A stretch of 64,000 nucleotides of DNA from Rhodocollybia butyracea (Eukaryota; Basidiomycota; Agaricomycetes; Agaricales; Omphalotaceae): contig JADNRY010000029.1 of NCBI GenBank assembly GCA_015501585.1, positions 248,001 through 312,000 on the forward strand. Direction: 5' to 3'. Below, in pieces: positions 11,755 through 23,720 of the stretch. Position 1 is the first letter of the stretch. The number at the start of each line of letters is the position of its first letter. The position numbers and the translations under genes are program-made. A model generated the notes under the pieces. It was not told the DNA's origin. It did not search any database and saw nothing but the letters and a program-made list of their open reading frames with translations.

Positions 11755-12598
11755 CTAATGCTCAACGGAAATGGAGAGGAACTGGATATCCGAAGGACTC
11801 GAGCCCTGATTATAGTTTCCAACTTTGAAATAGCTATCAGGCGCATCCAACTCGAAGGTATCGAGCGTGTGGGACTCCCCATTGATAGCAATTTTCAGTG
11901 TTCCCCCAGCATACTCCATTTCATAGGTGAAAACTGTTCCGACAGGGACGTTTCCAAGTGAGGTGAAAGCTTCATTTCCTCCGGTACGCGTTTGTTCTAC
12001 ACCAACGGATATATCGCCGTCAGAGTTGTAATACAGCTCGCATACAGGCTTGCTCGAAACTGAATCGTCAATGTGTATTTGACCTATGAGTGGAGGTTCA
12101 GAATGAAAAGTTTGAGTGCGAAAGAAATATCATTCACGGCTCACCTATAACGGTGCCGTGCTCGCTGTTATCAGCTTCGGTCACGTTGAGTTTGACAGTC
12201 AAGCTGTTCGTGGCAGCTTTGGGGCTCCAGCTAGTTGTATCCCCGGTGGAAGGATCGACCTCACGTAGCTCGGTACGGCAATGGAGGGAGTTAGTTGTCG
12301 TCACACAGCCGGCGGAGCTAGGGGATCCAGGGACTTTCATGACTAGTGCGCTATCACCACTTTCGGTGAAAAAGTAGTCGGAGTTCTCAAACCCGGAGCA
12401 GCCTTGGAGGGAGGCGCTAGATATCGTCTCTGGGTCTCCCTTGGAACCGATGGGAAGCTGAAGCTCCCAGGGGGAGAGGTCAAAGTTTCCACCTGGAGCA
12501 CAGTCTGGATTGATTTCGGCAGTGATTGAAGAGGTGAAGAGAAGGAGTGTGGCGAGCCTCATAAGAGTGGTAGGCTTGGTGAAGGAGAAGGAAGTCAT
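11755..12598 (-). CDS. secreted PL7 (alginate-lyase-2 superfamily) polysaccharide lyase, copy 2
   Basis: Close paralogue of the gene at 9543-10389, with the same structure: exons 12145-12598 and 11755-12083 and a 61-bp intron at the identical position. Start ATG at 12596-12598 opens a signal peptide (MTSFSFTKPTTLMRLATLLL), with mature sequence from about EINPDCAPGG. PL7 motifs: RTELRE (canonical here, unlike copy 1), QIH at the splice junction, and YFKVGNYNQ near the C-terminus. No frameshift or stop was seen. A TATAAAA lies about 45 bp upstream. The tandem arrangement points to a local duplication; the divergent promoters and motif (ELR versus ELH) suggest that both copies have been kept for some time. 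Confidence 0.86.
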
Positions 12599-12984
12599 TG
12601 GTATATAGGGAAGAATATTGAACATAGTCTTTATTGACCCCTTTTATAATGAAACTACTTCGCAAGTCGATCGCGAAACCTAGGCGGTACAGCTTTTTTT
12701 TGACAGAGCGGACTTGCATTTCCTGGCACCTCCTTACAATATGTAATATGGCCTCGGCGTTGAGTCCTGATAGTTCCCCCAGCCGCGCATCCTTCGTTAG
12801 TTACTCGCCAATAGAAAAACGCGGGAGGTGGTTTATGGGCCAAGGGTATATCCAGGAAATGTCAAGCTATTTCGAATGTATCCAAGGGAGTTTTCTTTCA
12901 AAAATCATTGTCAGAATGGTCAAAAAATCCTAGATTGGTGCATAGCAAGAGATTCTGACAGAATCCGGACTGATACAGTATGAG
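12599..12984. other. upstream region of PL7 copy 2
   Basis: 386 bp holding the presumed promoter of PL7 copy 2. Short open frames on both strands have no recognisable content. Confidence 0.4.
12642..12648 (-). promoter_or_regulatory. TATA box of PL7 copy 2
   Basis: TATAAAA on the - strand about 45 bp upstream of the start codon. Confidence 0.45.
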
Positions 12985-13096
12985 CGTAAGTTATTTCCTA
13001 TGATAAGTGATTGACAAATCATCAATATCAGCAACTATCCTGCTCCAGTTACAACAACGTCTCCTCCACCACAGGATCGAATAGAGTACACAAATC
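12985..13096 (+). pseudogene. AMSH gene fragment A (copy of about 7839-7956)
   Basis: Nearly identical to the AMSH intron that starts CGTAAGTTATTTCC and to the first part of the next exon ([19 protein letters not shown]), with a small deletion in the intron and a few substitutions. The copy includes the intron, so it is a DNA-level duplication and not a retrocopy. Confidence 0.88.
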
Positions 13097-13723
13097 TTAG
13101 GCCTAAAGCAGTCCCCTCTAAGAGTTGCGGCTTAAGCGGGAAACCTTGTTAGAGGCTGGAAACCAGCAGTTTTTTTTCGCACAGACTTTTTCGGATTGCC
13201 GGGCCTGAGCGCCAAACCTAAAAAGGCAAGACCCGATTAGAAAAAATCTGGCCTCTGTATCGTTTGTCGCGTCGTCAACGACGCGTTGTCTTTACCGTTC
13301 TTAATCTCAATCTTATTTCTATGGAACCCGGTCAACTCGAAACATTCTTCTCTGTTCAGAACTATAAGCATGACAACACAGAACCTCTCCAAGCAACAGC
13401 GCTTCGTTACCAGATAACTTCATTTTGCAGAATGTGGGCCCGATAAAGAAGAAGAGAAGGAAGCAAGCCTCTACTGCATTACATAATCTTGAAGGATATA
13501 CGAACTCTGCAATGCAGTCGCTGCTTAGTAACGACAATCCTTGGGCTTGATCTAGACCTGCCTTTCATGCCTTCGGTTGCCAACGAGGCTCGTAACGACT
13601 TATTCTCTACAAGCAGTAGTAACTGGAGTTCTGGTACATCCTTCCAATCAACTTTCTCTCCTATTCCCGAAATGCCAACTCGACTTTAACAACGACAACC
13701 TCTCGAGGGCTTGGTTACCAGGC
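13097..13723. other. unidentified insert between AMSH fragments
   Basis: This 627-bp block splits the AMSH-derived sequence. The 8-bp neighbourhoods on either side both contain CAAATCT, which could be a target-site duplication or just the duplicated AMSH sequence. No terminal inverted repeat was found. A short open frame (13489-13689, + strand) is rich in Ser/Asn but is not recognisable. Confidence 0.4.
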
Positions 13724-13945
13724 TACCCAAATCTGATTTGTTACAACTCCTACTACTTCCACCTTTACTACAGCAGCGACGACCCCGACTTCATCTTTAT
13801 CACCTTCCGTAACCATGTATCACTCCGCATCTAAGGCATCGACCGTTGCCTATCAGCCTCCACCCGTCTCGCAGCCCAACATGTACCGGTCACCACCATC
13901 CGCTCTTCCGCTCGAAAATCCTTCGCGGTCGATGATGACTCCACG
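13724..13945 (+). pseudogene. AMSH gene fragment B (copy of about 7947-7959 joined to 7558-7775)
   Basis: About 220 bp closely matching the AMSH linker exon ([18 protein letters not shown] region and on to LPLENPS). It is preceded by about 13 bp from a point further downstream in AMSH. The order is therefore swapped relative to the parent gene. Small indels break the reading frame. Confidence 0.87.
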
Positions 13946-16900
13946 AACCTAGTCGTTGTAGATGCAGCAAAATGGAAACACAGGTCAATCACTTTATCTT
14001 GCCATTGTCGAGGAGTCTGAAGTCGTGAGTTGATAAAATTCACAGAATAAAAGCCGCTAGATGGAACAGAAATCTGACTCTAGTTTTCATCCGAATTCCA
14101 TCCCTTCAGAGTCAAGTGCCAAGATGATTCTGCAACTCCGACAGCCGTATCCACATAGCGCGTAACGCGACCTTCAAACACTGATTGCCGAACCTTTAGG
14201 TTGGGCTCTGTTGGGCTCTGTAGACGAATGTTCGATCATCGATGTAGACTTATCTCCATATATCCAAAATGTTTCCAAATCTGTCAATGACTGTGTCCCA
14301 TTTATTATTTTGTGTTCATCTACAGACACTTATACCGTCGCTTTCCCTTCGCCTAAATCTAACATCTGAGCCTTGAGGGGACTAGACTGCAACCTACTGA
14401 GATTGCGCTTCAAAACTTGTTATGTTCATAAGTCAGGTTTCTGGGGGATACTGACCCTAACTTTAGTGACAATATTTCGAGCCTGGGGAAAAAGCGAGTA
14501 CACATACTACTTATTAGTTGTGTGTCTGTACCTTTCTCGTATATATGAAGGGTGAGACGGGTGATCGATAAAAGTTAACAATTAACGGATAGAAGAAAAA
14601 AAGCAAGGTGTTTGGGGATCGGACCAAGTGTTTTCTTTGCCGCTCACGACGAGCAAGTTTTGGACTTGTTTGAACTTCGCGTCAGACTTGGAGGTTGGGC
14701 CTTAAGGCCTTCATTCGGGAGTTGGTATTTTCAAAGTAGGTGATACATTCGAGCTTCAGTGGCAAGCGTTTTTGTAATCCTTTTAGTTCGATCGCCACTC
14801 AGCATTATGCCTACGCGTGGCATTATTTAGTGATGGTGCCGGAGGGCGGAGGGCGGAAGGCGGAAGGGGGGGTTTAAACCGACGTGGTGGATGTCAAGAG
14901 GAAAGAAGGAATCTACGATTACTGAGATCCGTACATATGCACTTTCTTGACTTTAAAATACGGTATTCAAGGAACAATACAGACTGCTCGCTACTATCAC
15001 AAACAGATCATTGTATCCTGCACCTCAGCTTAAAACATCAATCTCGGCTTGTAACAGTTTCTGGCATCAGTTTCTAGCAGATTTTTTTCAAAGCCCCGCA
15101 GAGATTTCAATCGGTTTCCAATTGATGGCATGACATATTCTGCGAAAGATAAAACAGACACTGATATATACTACCAGCTGAACACAGGAACAGTTATAAT
15201 TTGCATGGGTATGTTTATTCTTCTCCGACTGATGTGTACCTTGAGAAGAAGCACACGAGAACAAAGATAAGCAAGACAGGTCAAGAATCAACTTTGCTGG
15301 AAGTATAACCCGTCGTAGTGGTAACTCATAAAAGATACCAGCTTTAGGTGAGAGGTTAGTACCAACGTATGACTCATACAGTCATACTACGATAACGCAC
15401 CCCTTTGTTGGAAGCGTGAGGAACTTCTCAACGACTCCTCGTATTACACATATCTGGCTGCTGCGATCGATATGATCTCATGACGATATCATCAATAGTT
15501 ACAGAATAGAAAGGTCTTGGCTGAGAACTAATTTTTTCTATGCACAATAGAAGGAATGCCACCGTCGAGATGTTAACCGATGCAGTCTCATTGAATATTT
15601 TTTCGGCAAATATTCAAGCACCAGACCCCTCCAGACCCACACCACATATAGAGATACTATCTGGGTCCTGGTATAGTTGGAGCTGGTATAAACCTCGCAC
15701 ATCTCGGTAGCAAGTCACCTCAATTGCCTCAAGCAGTTTTATTTCTGAAAAAACTGGTTTTCCTGCTTAAGCTTGATAGTGTTGGAGATCACTCCGTATG
15801 TACCTATTTGGACTCATATATACAGCTTTGACCAGTCTTATTTCGTATACGCCGCGCTTACTTTGGGTATTATAGGTCACACGGGGGCGGCATATACGAC
15901 TCCCTCAGTTGCTTTCTGATCAAAGTCACTGAGGTGAGCTTGCTTTCATATATTTAGTCTACTTACTTACTGATGTGATATCTGAAGGCAGTTCCATCAA
16001 TGAAGGGCTTACATAGGAGACTATCAGCTACAGAATTCCTGCGACATTTCCGATTGCATAGGCAGGATATTGTGAAACGGACAGCTCAGTATGTAAGTGA
16101 TATCTCTGACCTATACGATACTCGCGAACTATGGATACCCGCATCATACCAATACCAACAGGCTATAATCAATCAGGTACTTTATCCGTTACAGGAATAG
16201 TACGGATTTCAATGAACCTCATATTGTTGATTAGGGGCTGCGAGACGGCATCGCCTGTTCGGAACGGCTCTTGGTCGACATTATCCATGGCGCACAGAAA
16301 GGACGCCGTGTGCGTAGCGTGGGCCCCGACTTTTCCTTGAATAAGGACCACCTAGCCGGTCTTCCTTTCCTTTCCTTTCTTAACAGATAGCATCCTTCCA
16401 GTACAGTATACACTTCATTGACATTACTATTTAATATAGGTACGGTCAATTCTTAGTCGCGTTGATTTCATCAAGTGGTTCTGCCAAGCGATCATTCTGT
16501 AGGTGAATCTCGCTGAATTATCCCCTGAGGCTCCAGGAGGCGCTTCACCTTACACTGAATCGCTGTGATCATTTCTGATGATTTTAGTATACAAAATGGG
16601 ACACTACGACTTATGCCAATGACTGCTATTAACAATGAAGAGCAAAGGAAGATGAAAACCCTAAGTATGTTAAAGAATAAGTGCACTTATTCTTAACAAA
16701 GTGAATCACAATCACAACTCCCACTTTGTTTAAGTTGTGGTCAGTCAGAATTGGATCACGTCTCAGAGGCGATTCGACAGGTCCTCTGGATCGCTTGGCG
16801 AATTCAATGCAATTTTGCAACGATTTTGAGAACTGACCGTACCTATTAACTTTTAAGTTAGCTGGCTTGGATCAAGATGGTATCGTTCAAGATGTACAGT

Positions 16901-17022
16901 CAAGCTGTTTGGCATCTGCAAAACCTGGGTTTTGATCAGAGCAGGTCTATTCAGTTACTATTCAGTCCATAGCTTCAAACGCAACTGGTACTAGCGCTAG
17001 AGCGCTCTCAGGTAGCGCTCAG
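13946..17022. other. about 3 kb without a recognisable gene
   Basis: Only short open frames occur and none has a domain I can name. There is a GGAGGGC-like G-rich repeat near 14839-14875 and a tandem TTGGGCTCTG at about 14201-14222. Possibly degenerate transposon or promoter sequence; I see nothing I can support as a gene or RNA. Confidence 0.4.
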
Positions 17023-17104
17023 GGCTGCTATGGACTGCTATGGACTGCTATGGACTGCTATGACTGCTTTGGAGCGCTCCATAGCAGTCCATAGCAGTCC
17101 ATAG
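17023..17104. repeat. inverted array of a 10-bp unit (cruciform-forming)
   Basis: Four head-to-tail copies of a unit like TGGACTGCTA (17023-17063) face inverted copies (ATAGCAGTCC, 17080-17104) across a short spacer that contains GGAGCGCTCC. It ends 84 bp before the DUF6533 start codon. Confidence 0.8.
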
Positions 17105-17187
17105 TTCAGTTGTAGATGTTTTACCCCAGCCCTTTTATACAACAGCCCTATTGTCACCTAAGCAGTCACCAGTGGATCTGGAAAACT

Positions 17188-19041
17188 ATGAACACCCCAG
17201 TTACTCTTTCTCTTGCCGCGCAACAGGAGTAAGTCTTGTTTTTAAACATTTATAGTCCTACTAAATTTGGGGTAGGCAATTAGAAAATTACATCCGCCTG
17301 GTCGCGATAAGTAAGTACAGTAGATCCAGTTATAATCTGACAGTAGAAGAGCTGCTCACTGTGCTAGTCATGTTCCAGCCCTTTTCTTCTGGGACCATCT
17401 CATTACCCTTTGTAGGTGCTCTCTTTGAATTGTATCCCCGTATCTCGATTTTCAAGTAGCACACAGCTGAAGAAATTCAATATATATGGAAACTCCCGGT
17501 GAGGGCAAGTACGGTACTGTTTATTTGCAATCGAGTAAGTTATTTTCGTTTCATTCCTGCCAAATTCCTGCTGTAGTATGTTGCTGATCAATTTCCAGTA
17601 TCTCGGTTTCTTTGGGAGTGTAGTAGTGACTGTGTCGCTAGTATCCAGAACTGAATCAGTCGCTGCCTTTCACTACTTTTTGAGACATTGATTTAACTTC
17701 AAGTTTGCTTAGAGTTGCAAACCTTTCTATATCCTCCATGAGGTGGCACTGGCATTAACACAAACTCTTGTTGCTGGTAAGATGCCAGAAAATTTTTTTT
17801 TTAGATAACTTCAAGGATAACTTGACAAGCTGACCGCCGACCCTACTAGCACTTATGACTATCCGTATATACGTCCTCTACCGCTGCAGCAAGCGTGTGC
17901 TCACCTACCTGGCTGTCACCGTATTCATGCTGGCGGTGCCCAGTGCTGTATGCCATTTGTTCTCTCTTGGTTCTCTCAAGTTTCTGATGCCCAAGTTACG
18001 TGTAGTTCTTCATTTTTTTTGATCACTCTAGCCAGTCTGAGCTGACCAGCACCGGATGTCACACTGAAGTCGGCTTCATTACGTGCGTTTACAATGCCTA
18101 CTCGTCATCCCTTTATGGGACTCTGATGTTACACGTGCAGGTCTATTCGTACGTTCAAATTACTTACACGGCGAATTATTTTGCTTCATTTAGCTGAAGC
18201 ATTCTTGGAACTTTGTATTTTCGCCGCTGTTTATCACCTTTTTCAGCGTGTCTGAATTTGTGTTCTTTCGGATGGTTATCGAAAGCTTGATTTCCAAGAA
18301 TGTTAGCAGCCTGGCTGAAGCAAAATAATTGGCAGTACAACTGGTTTCCTCAGCTCAACTATTCAATAGAAGCTGCAGCTTCATGGGAAGCTGTGTTCTT
18401 GTATGATTTAATACTGTTTGCCATGACTCTCCACATAGCCTACAAAGCCCGGCATGAATTGCAGTTGGAGGGGGTGAAAATGCCTCTATTTTCCATCATC
18501 ATTCGCGATGGTATAATTCATTCTGGTGGTTCTATTTCCAGAATGCTGACTTCGCACTCTGCTGATAGGATCCATGTACTTCGCGTGAGTGGCTTCAAGG
18601 TCTGTGTACGACGATAAACAGCTATTAAAGTTCAAGCTTGGTGTAGCGCTATGGCTGTTGCCAACTTGGTCAACATATCAACATTCTATGTGAGGCTAAA
18701 TCTCCAATATTCTATCATCTAACAACTAATATACCCTTAGTACCCTTATGTATGCTCTCCAAAATCGTGAAACCCCTCCATCAGGCTACTAACATGATTC
18801 GCTAGCCTCTTCTACGAGGAGTTCTGTCCTCATTTGCTAGCGGGTACAGTCTTTGACTCCATTGTGACTATTCAGTGGAAAGCGTTGACATTTTTTGCAT
18901 TCTAGGATTTCCGCTACAATGATGTCCCGACTCATGTTAAATCTACACAAAACTGCAGATACAGGACTGTACACTTCACACACCGACACTTGTAGCGCTT
19001 TTGTTGCGCAGTTTGCTTCAGCCCTTGACGATGTATGTTAG
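17188..19041 (+). CDS. DUF6533-family multi-pass membrane protein
   Basis: Basidiomycete-specific seven-helix-type membrane protein family of unknown function. Start ATG 17188 (MNTPVTLSLAAQQEQLENY). Splicing short GT-AG introns by eye gives the conserved N-terminal DUF6533 signature: YIRLVAITLFFWDHLITL, then SEEIQYIWKLP and NRYLGFFGSVV. Further on are ALMTIRIYVLYRCSKRVLTY, a Trp-Glu helix (SWEAVFLYDLILFAMTL), RDGSMYFAAMAVANLVNI, and a C-terminus with ISATMMSRLMLNLHKTAD. All expected blocks are present in order and no disabling lesion was seen, so it is probably intact. The exon joins between about 18135 and 18375 are unresolved. The inverted 10-bp repeat lies just upstream. The family is usually present in many copies in agaricomycete genomes. 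Confidence 0.8.
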
Positions 19042-20138
19042 CAGTACCTAGTACTAGTAGTGGTAGTATTATACTCAGCTCCACTCCCAACGAGGGAACC
19101 GCCAGACTCTAACGGGGAAAGGTCGAGCAACAGAGGTAGACTGCAAACCCTACCACAGGGGAGGAGCTAGATAGCCAGTAATAGCTGTATAGATAATAAC
19201 CTGGCTACTATTGCTATCTGATGAGCCGTGGTACTCTCCTTCTCGAGTCAGAATCCACCGATGGCCCCAAGTTTCTGCTTAGCTCTGGAAATCGAGTTGT
19301 GCGAGAGTGTGTGCCGGACCACCGGTGGTGACATCTGCAGTGAAAATAAGTCTGCGATACCTCTGTCGAGCAGTGAGATCCATAGGAAAGAGAGCTATCG
19401 GGGGGAGGGAGATCAAACCAGCCTAAATCCCTCTTCAGTGCGAAGAAAGAAAGGACCATTCTTCTTGACGAACCGAAGAAGGTTCCGGTGCTGATAAATA
19501 CTTTGGGACTTTTCGAGTCAGAACAAGAACCGGCGGCAATCCACTTGCGACATTACAGGTTTTAGCAAAATCTCAATAGACTGGCCACATTCCAGAGGAA
19601 GCCTCCAACCCAAGAGATAGCCAAACTTAATCTTGGTATGTCGATGGCTGCACCGGAGCGACCGGAGCGAAGTGCCTGGGCGCCTAACTGGCGGGTTCTT
19701 GCTCTTTTTCCACTCAGTCACTACAGGATTCCCTTACAGACTATCATGTATCATGTATACACCTAGAGAATCAGTTATGCCTAGATTAACTCTCACTGTT
19801 AACTGGACCTTGGCTGGAGCCGCATTTGGCCTCATGTTTCGATGATCTGGTGTCGCAATCCGAATCTGGGTGTAGCTCATAGCATATCAGTATCATGCGA
19901 TCTCCTTCTATATCCCTTGCCGATCCTGAGATAATTGTTCCAATTAAAACACAAAACCACGCCGTGTCACGCAAATCGTCGAGTTTGCTCTTTCTCTCTC
20001 CGCGGCCACCGCCAGCTCTTGTTCTTCTGCCGTCTATCTCTTTAACTGACGTTAGGTGCTGAAAACCCGCAATAACACCCCCAGGTGACTTATACTTCTC
20101 TCAAAGTCGCAAGTGCACTCTCTGAACTGACCATACAG
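19042..20138. other. intergenic region upstream of aminotransferase copy 1
   Basis: 1.1 kb without a supported gene. The right-hand few hundred bases are similar to 24050-24347 upstream of aminotransferase copy 2, so the duplication included the promoter. A TGACGTTA motif lies near 20047. Confidence 0.45.
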
Positions 20139-22572
20139 ATGCCATCTTACTCAGACGAGAAAAAGCCCAAGGCTATTGACCTTAGCCAGTGCGTTCGCCT
20201 CTAAAGTTCGCCTCTAAAGTGATCATGGCTTGAAGCTGACTGATTTCGGCGGGTAGTCACTATGCGGACGCAGTGAAGGACCTGAAGAACACCTTTCCTA
20301 CCAACCGGTTCATGGGAAAGCCCGGAATTGTGAATCTCGATGGAGGTGTTCCAGCGACTGGTTAGCTCCATTCCTTGCCAAACCATTTCGCTTCACGATC
20401 TCGGGCATTCGCCTTGCTAACCCCTTTACTAGCGTATTTCCCCATTGAAAGCGTCACTGTCGAGGTAACTCTCCGCCTTCTAAAATATCTCAGATTCTCA
20501 AATTTATCACTGGACAGCATCTCAAGCAAGACGCTTATCCACTTTCACCCACCGATGTCGTGCCAATGAACTCTGGCCTCTTCAGCTGGATAACCTCTAT
20601 CTTCTCAGGCCGATCCGCATCCACAAAGTCGTTCACTATTCCTCGCTACCTCGAAGATCCTAGTGCTACTGAAGGTGCCAAGTTCGAGCTCAAGAGTGCT
20701 CTTACCTACTCACCAAATACTGGACTTTCGCCTCTCGAGAAATGGGTTCATGATTGGAGTGGACACGCGAACAAACCTGCTTTGTACGTTCGGCATATTT
20801 TGTACTCGGGATACTCTTACTAATTGGTTTTGGGGTACGACACACAGTGCGGATTGGGATACGCTGATTACCACAGGAGCGATGGATGGCTGGACGAGAG
20901 TGGTCCGAGCGTTCTTGAATCCGGAGGAAGGATTTCTTACCGATGATTGTGAGTTATCCTCAGCTCGTTTTCGTGTTTTCTGTCTTACAAATGGTATCAG
21001 ATTCCTACAGTAAGATTTTCCTCGCTCACTTCTTGGAAGCTTTTCCCCGTCTGACTCAATGTCAGACCTCGCCCTTGCTCAAGCTGGAGCCTTCGCCAGG
21101 CCCGTATCTATCCCCACCGATGCTCAAGGCATTAAACCAGTAAGAACTCGAGCATCTCCTCGCGACCTGGGGAGAGAGCGATCATGGTTTTCCTCGGTAA
21201 GTTTGCAGTTTACAAGGCAAACAACCGAGGACCGATTATATTCACCGATTTTGGGAACACAGTCCCCGCCTTCTTTACACTCAAGGAGGAATCAACAACC
21301 CTACCGGTCAGATTCTCACCACTGAACGCAAGAAGGCTGTTCGTCCCCTCTACTCGATCACAACGCAAATTGCTGACTCCCCATTGGCTTTGTTAATAGA
21401 TTTATGACATTGCCGTTCGCTACGACATCATCATCGTCGAGGATGATCCCTACCGATGGCAAGAGGCTCCAACTCAGTATCTTCCTCCGTCGAACGAGAA
21501 GGAGCGAGTCAAAACCACCGAAGCGGCCAAGAAGAAGACTGACGAAGAGTGGCTGGACAGTGTCACTCCATCATTCTTGAACTTTGACTATCAAGGACGG
21601 GTCATCCGTATCGACACTTTTAGCAAGGTTGGTCCCCAGTTCCCTTTTTCCAGCAGGAACGAAGGAACTGACAGATTCATATTTGGAAATAGACCATCGG
21701 TCCTGGAGCTCGTCTCGGGTACTATACGACTTCTCCTTCCTTACGTCGGATCCTGGACTTCCTCGGTGCGGCGTCGAATTCTCCTCCATCAGGCCTCACC
21801 CAGGCCATCGTCGGTCAGTTATTGTACACTTTCCAGCGCGATGGATTCACGCGCTGGATCCGTGGCCTCGGCGCCCAATATGAACTTCGCCGTGTGTAGT
21901 TCTTTTCTATAGTATATTGAAAAGTATTTCTGAGACGCGGGCAATGCCTCACAGGCAACTGGTCATTTGATGTCCTTTTCCATAATCTCCATATCGAAAA
22001 GAGTCAGACATCTTCTTCCTTCATTGCTTATAGGAAGGGAGGAAAGGATAGTGAGAAGCTGCTCTCAGAGTCCCTCTTCAGCTTCGTTCCCCCTGCGTAG
22101 GCATTTTACTTCATTGTCTTCTCCGGATTTCTAATCGCATTTGACGCAGCGGAGGGATGTTTGTCTGTGAGTTTGTTTTTCGTCTCTCTTTTCCTTCCCT
22201 TTTCTCACTGTTCCTTACAGGGTTTGCAATACACCTTCAAAACCACCCTTCCTTCCCCTCTCTCAGTGCATCGACCTCCGCCGCCGCCGCCAAAACCTTC
22301 CTGGCTGGTAAGCTTTGGAACAATCTCGGTGAGGGGGGCGTCCTCTTTCGTCTCGGGGAGCTCTTTGCTGTCCCGACGCCTGAAGAGAGAGCCCACAACG
22401 GGGAGGAGGTGATTTATCTTAGGGCAAGTTATTCATCCAGTACTGTGAGTTCTCTTTCTAGTGTCTTTCTGGAGGTTTGTTCATCGGTGCTTTTGTTTTG
22501 GATCAGCGCGAGGAACTGGAGAGGGCGTTCATTATTTTTGCGGACATTGTGGTGAAATTCTTTGATGATTGA
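20139..22572 (+). pseudogene. PLP-dependent class I/II aminotransferase (ARO8-like), copy 1, frameshifted
   Basis: Related to fungal aromatic-amino-acid/2-aminoadipate aminotransferases. Start ATG 20139 (MPSYSDEKKPKAIDLS, then HHYADAVKDLKNTFP after splicing). Recognised blocks: DWDTLITTGAMDGW, INNPTG, the Asp/Tyr motif IIIVEDDPYRWQE, the PLP-lysine motif IDTFSK joined to TIGPGARLGYYT, GGMFVW, and C-terminal RFEEL-like REELERAF. Stop at 22570-22572. Compared with copy 2 there is one extra base near 21140 (CCAGTAAGA versus CCGGCTGA), which throws the exon out of frame; no alternative splice restores it. A 13-bp tandem duplication sits in intron 1. Otherwise it looks well preserved, so the lesion is recent or is a sequencing error. 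Confidence 0.8.
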
Positions 22573-22646
22573 ATCTGTACTTTACATATGCAAAGCTGTT
22601 TCTTTTCTCGTAATTTATGAATAAGGGTTTAGTACATATTTATTTC

Positions 22647-22672
22647 GGGAAGGAAGGAAGGAAGGAAGGAAG
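22647..22672. repeat. (GGAA)n microsatellite, likely LINE 3' tail
   Basis: About six GGAA units. Read on the - strand this is a (TTCC)n run downstream of the LINE fragment at 22899-23720, consistent with a simple-repeat tail. Confidence 0.6.
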
Positions 22673-22898
22673 TTTATTACACGGCATGGTCCAAGTACTG
22701 AACACCGGATCCGGCAGCACAAGCTGACGCGGGGCCCAGACACCGAACAAACGACGAGCTCGCAGTCTGCCCAGTGGGAGCTGCTGTAGATCGTTGCCCT
22801 AAGTGCCGGGGCGGTTTTACTATACTACAGGATATGTGATACATATACTAATACTATACTACTTAGAAGACTGTGTGTATTGCCAGAGAGACAGGTGA

Positions 22899-23720
22899 TC
22901 AATGTCTTTGGTATTGTACTGGCACATATAGAGGAGACCCTTCATATACATTGGTAACTTCGTAAACCCATTTTGCAAGGACGGAGAAAAATGGGCGGCA
23001 TGAAGCTAGATATGCAATATAGGATGCACCAATCATGTCATTGGTGTAAGCCATGACATTTGGGTTTAGTATATAGAGCTGCTCTAAGTAAGAGTTTCGG
23101 CGAACCGCTAATGGCACATGTGGACAAGATAATAGAGCATGCTCCGGCGTCTCAACACCTGATTTGCAGAAACGACATAGACGTTCATCATAGGGCACTT
23201 GGAGCCGATGGTTATCAGTCCATGTGAGTCGAACTACAGCGAGGGGGTGGTCTCCTGTGATAAATTTGGTTAAAGCCTTTCTGTGCTGGGAGTTCTGAAT
23301 ATCATTGAGATAGGTACGCATGCATATATCACGGTATACCAATCGTCCATTTTCCAGTGGTTCTTTGCGCAATAAGAGAATGTATGATCTCTTTGAGACA
23401 CGGACTAACTCGCTGTCAATCCAGAGACTGGTTGCAGATTTGATGGATTCATCAAACTTGCCTAGGATGCTGCTCGACGTAGAGCTGATGATCACGTTGT
23501 TATCAGGTAACTTGGCGGATGGAGCAAGTTTTTCAATTACTTGTTTGAGATCACCAAACCATGAGCTGTGTCCTGAAGAATTCAGTGCAATGCTTTCATT
23601 TAGTGCAGCGCGGACAAGAGCGTCGTTTGGGCGATCGATGAAGTAGGCTAGTGACCTGATCTGGAGTTGTAGTCTTCGTAAGTGTAATGGAATGATTCCT
23701 GTTTCTGTATAGATGGAATA
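22899..23720 (-). mobile_element. LINE (non-LTR retrotransposon) reverse-transcriptase C-terminal fragment
   Basis: One open frame on the - strand encodes the post-RT region of a fungal LINE: TETGIIPLHLRRLQLQIRS (a conserved block after the RT domain), then ALTKFITGDHPLAVVRL, then a zinc-binding-like LCRFCKSGVETPEHALLSCPH. It ends with a stop at 22899. RT catalytic motifs and ORF1 are absent, so it is 5'-truncated, as is typical of LINE insertions. It lies between the two aminotransferase copies and may postdate or mark their duplication. Confidence 0.75.

Noticed and set aside
15650..16200. possible membrane-protein remnant (GPGIVGAGINLA near 15665)
   Set aside because: A single suggestive phrase with no continuing exons of the DUF6533 or DUF6534 type.
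17023..17104. CRISPR-like array
   Set aside because: Units are contiguous without spacers and are inverted half-way; the genome is eukaryotic.
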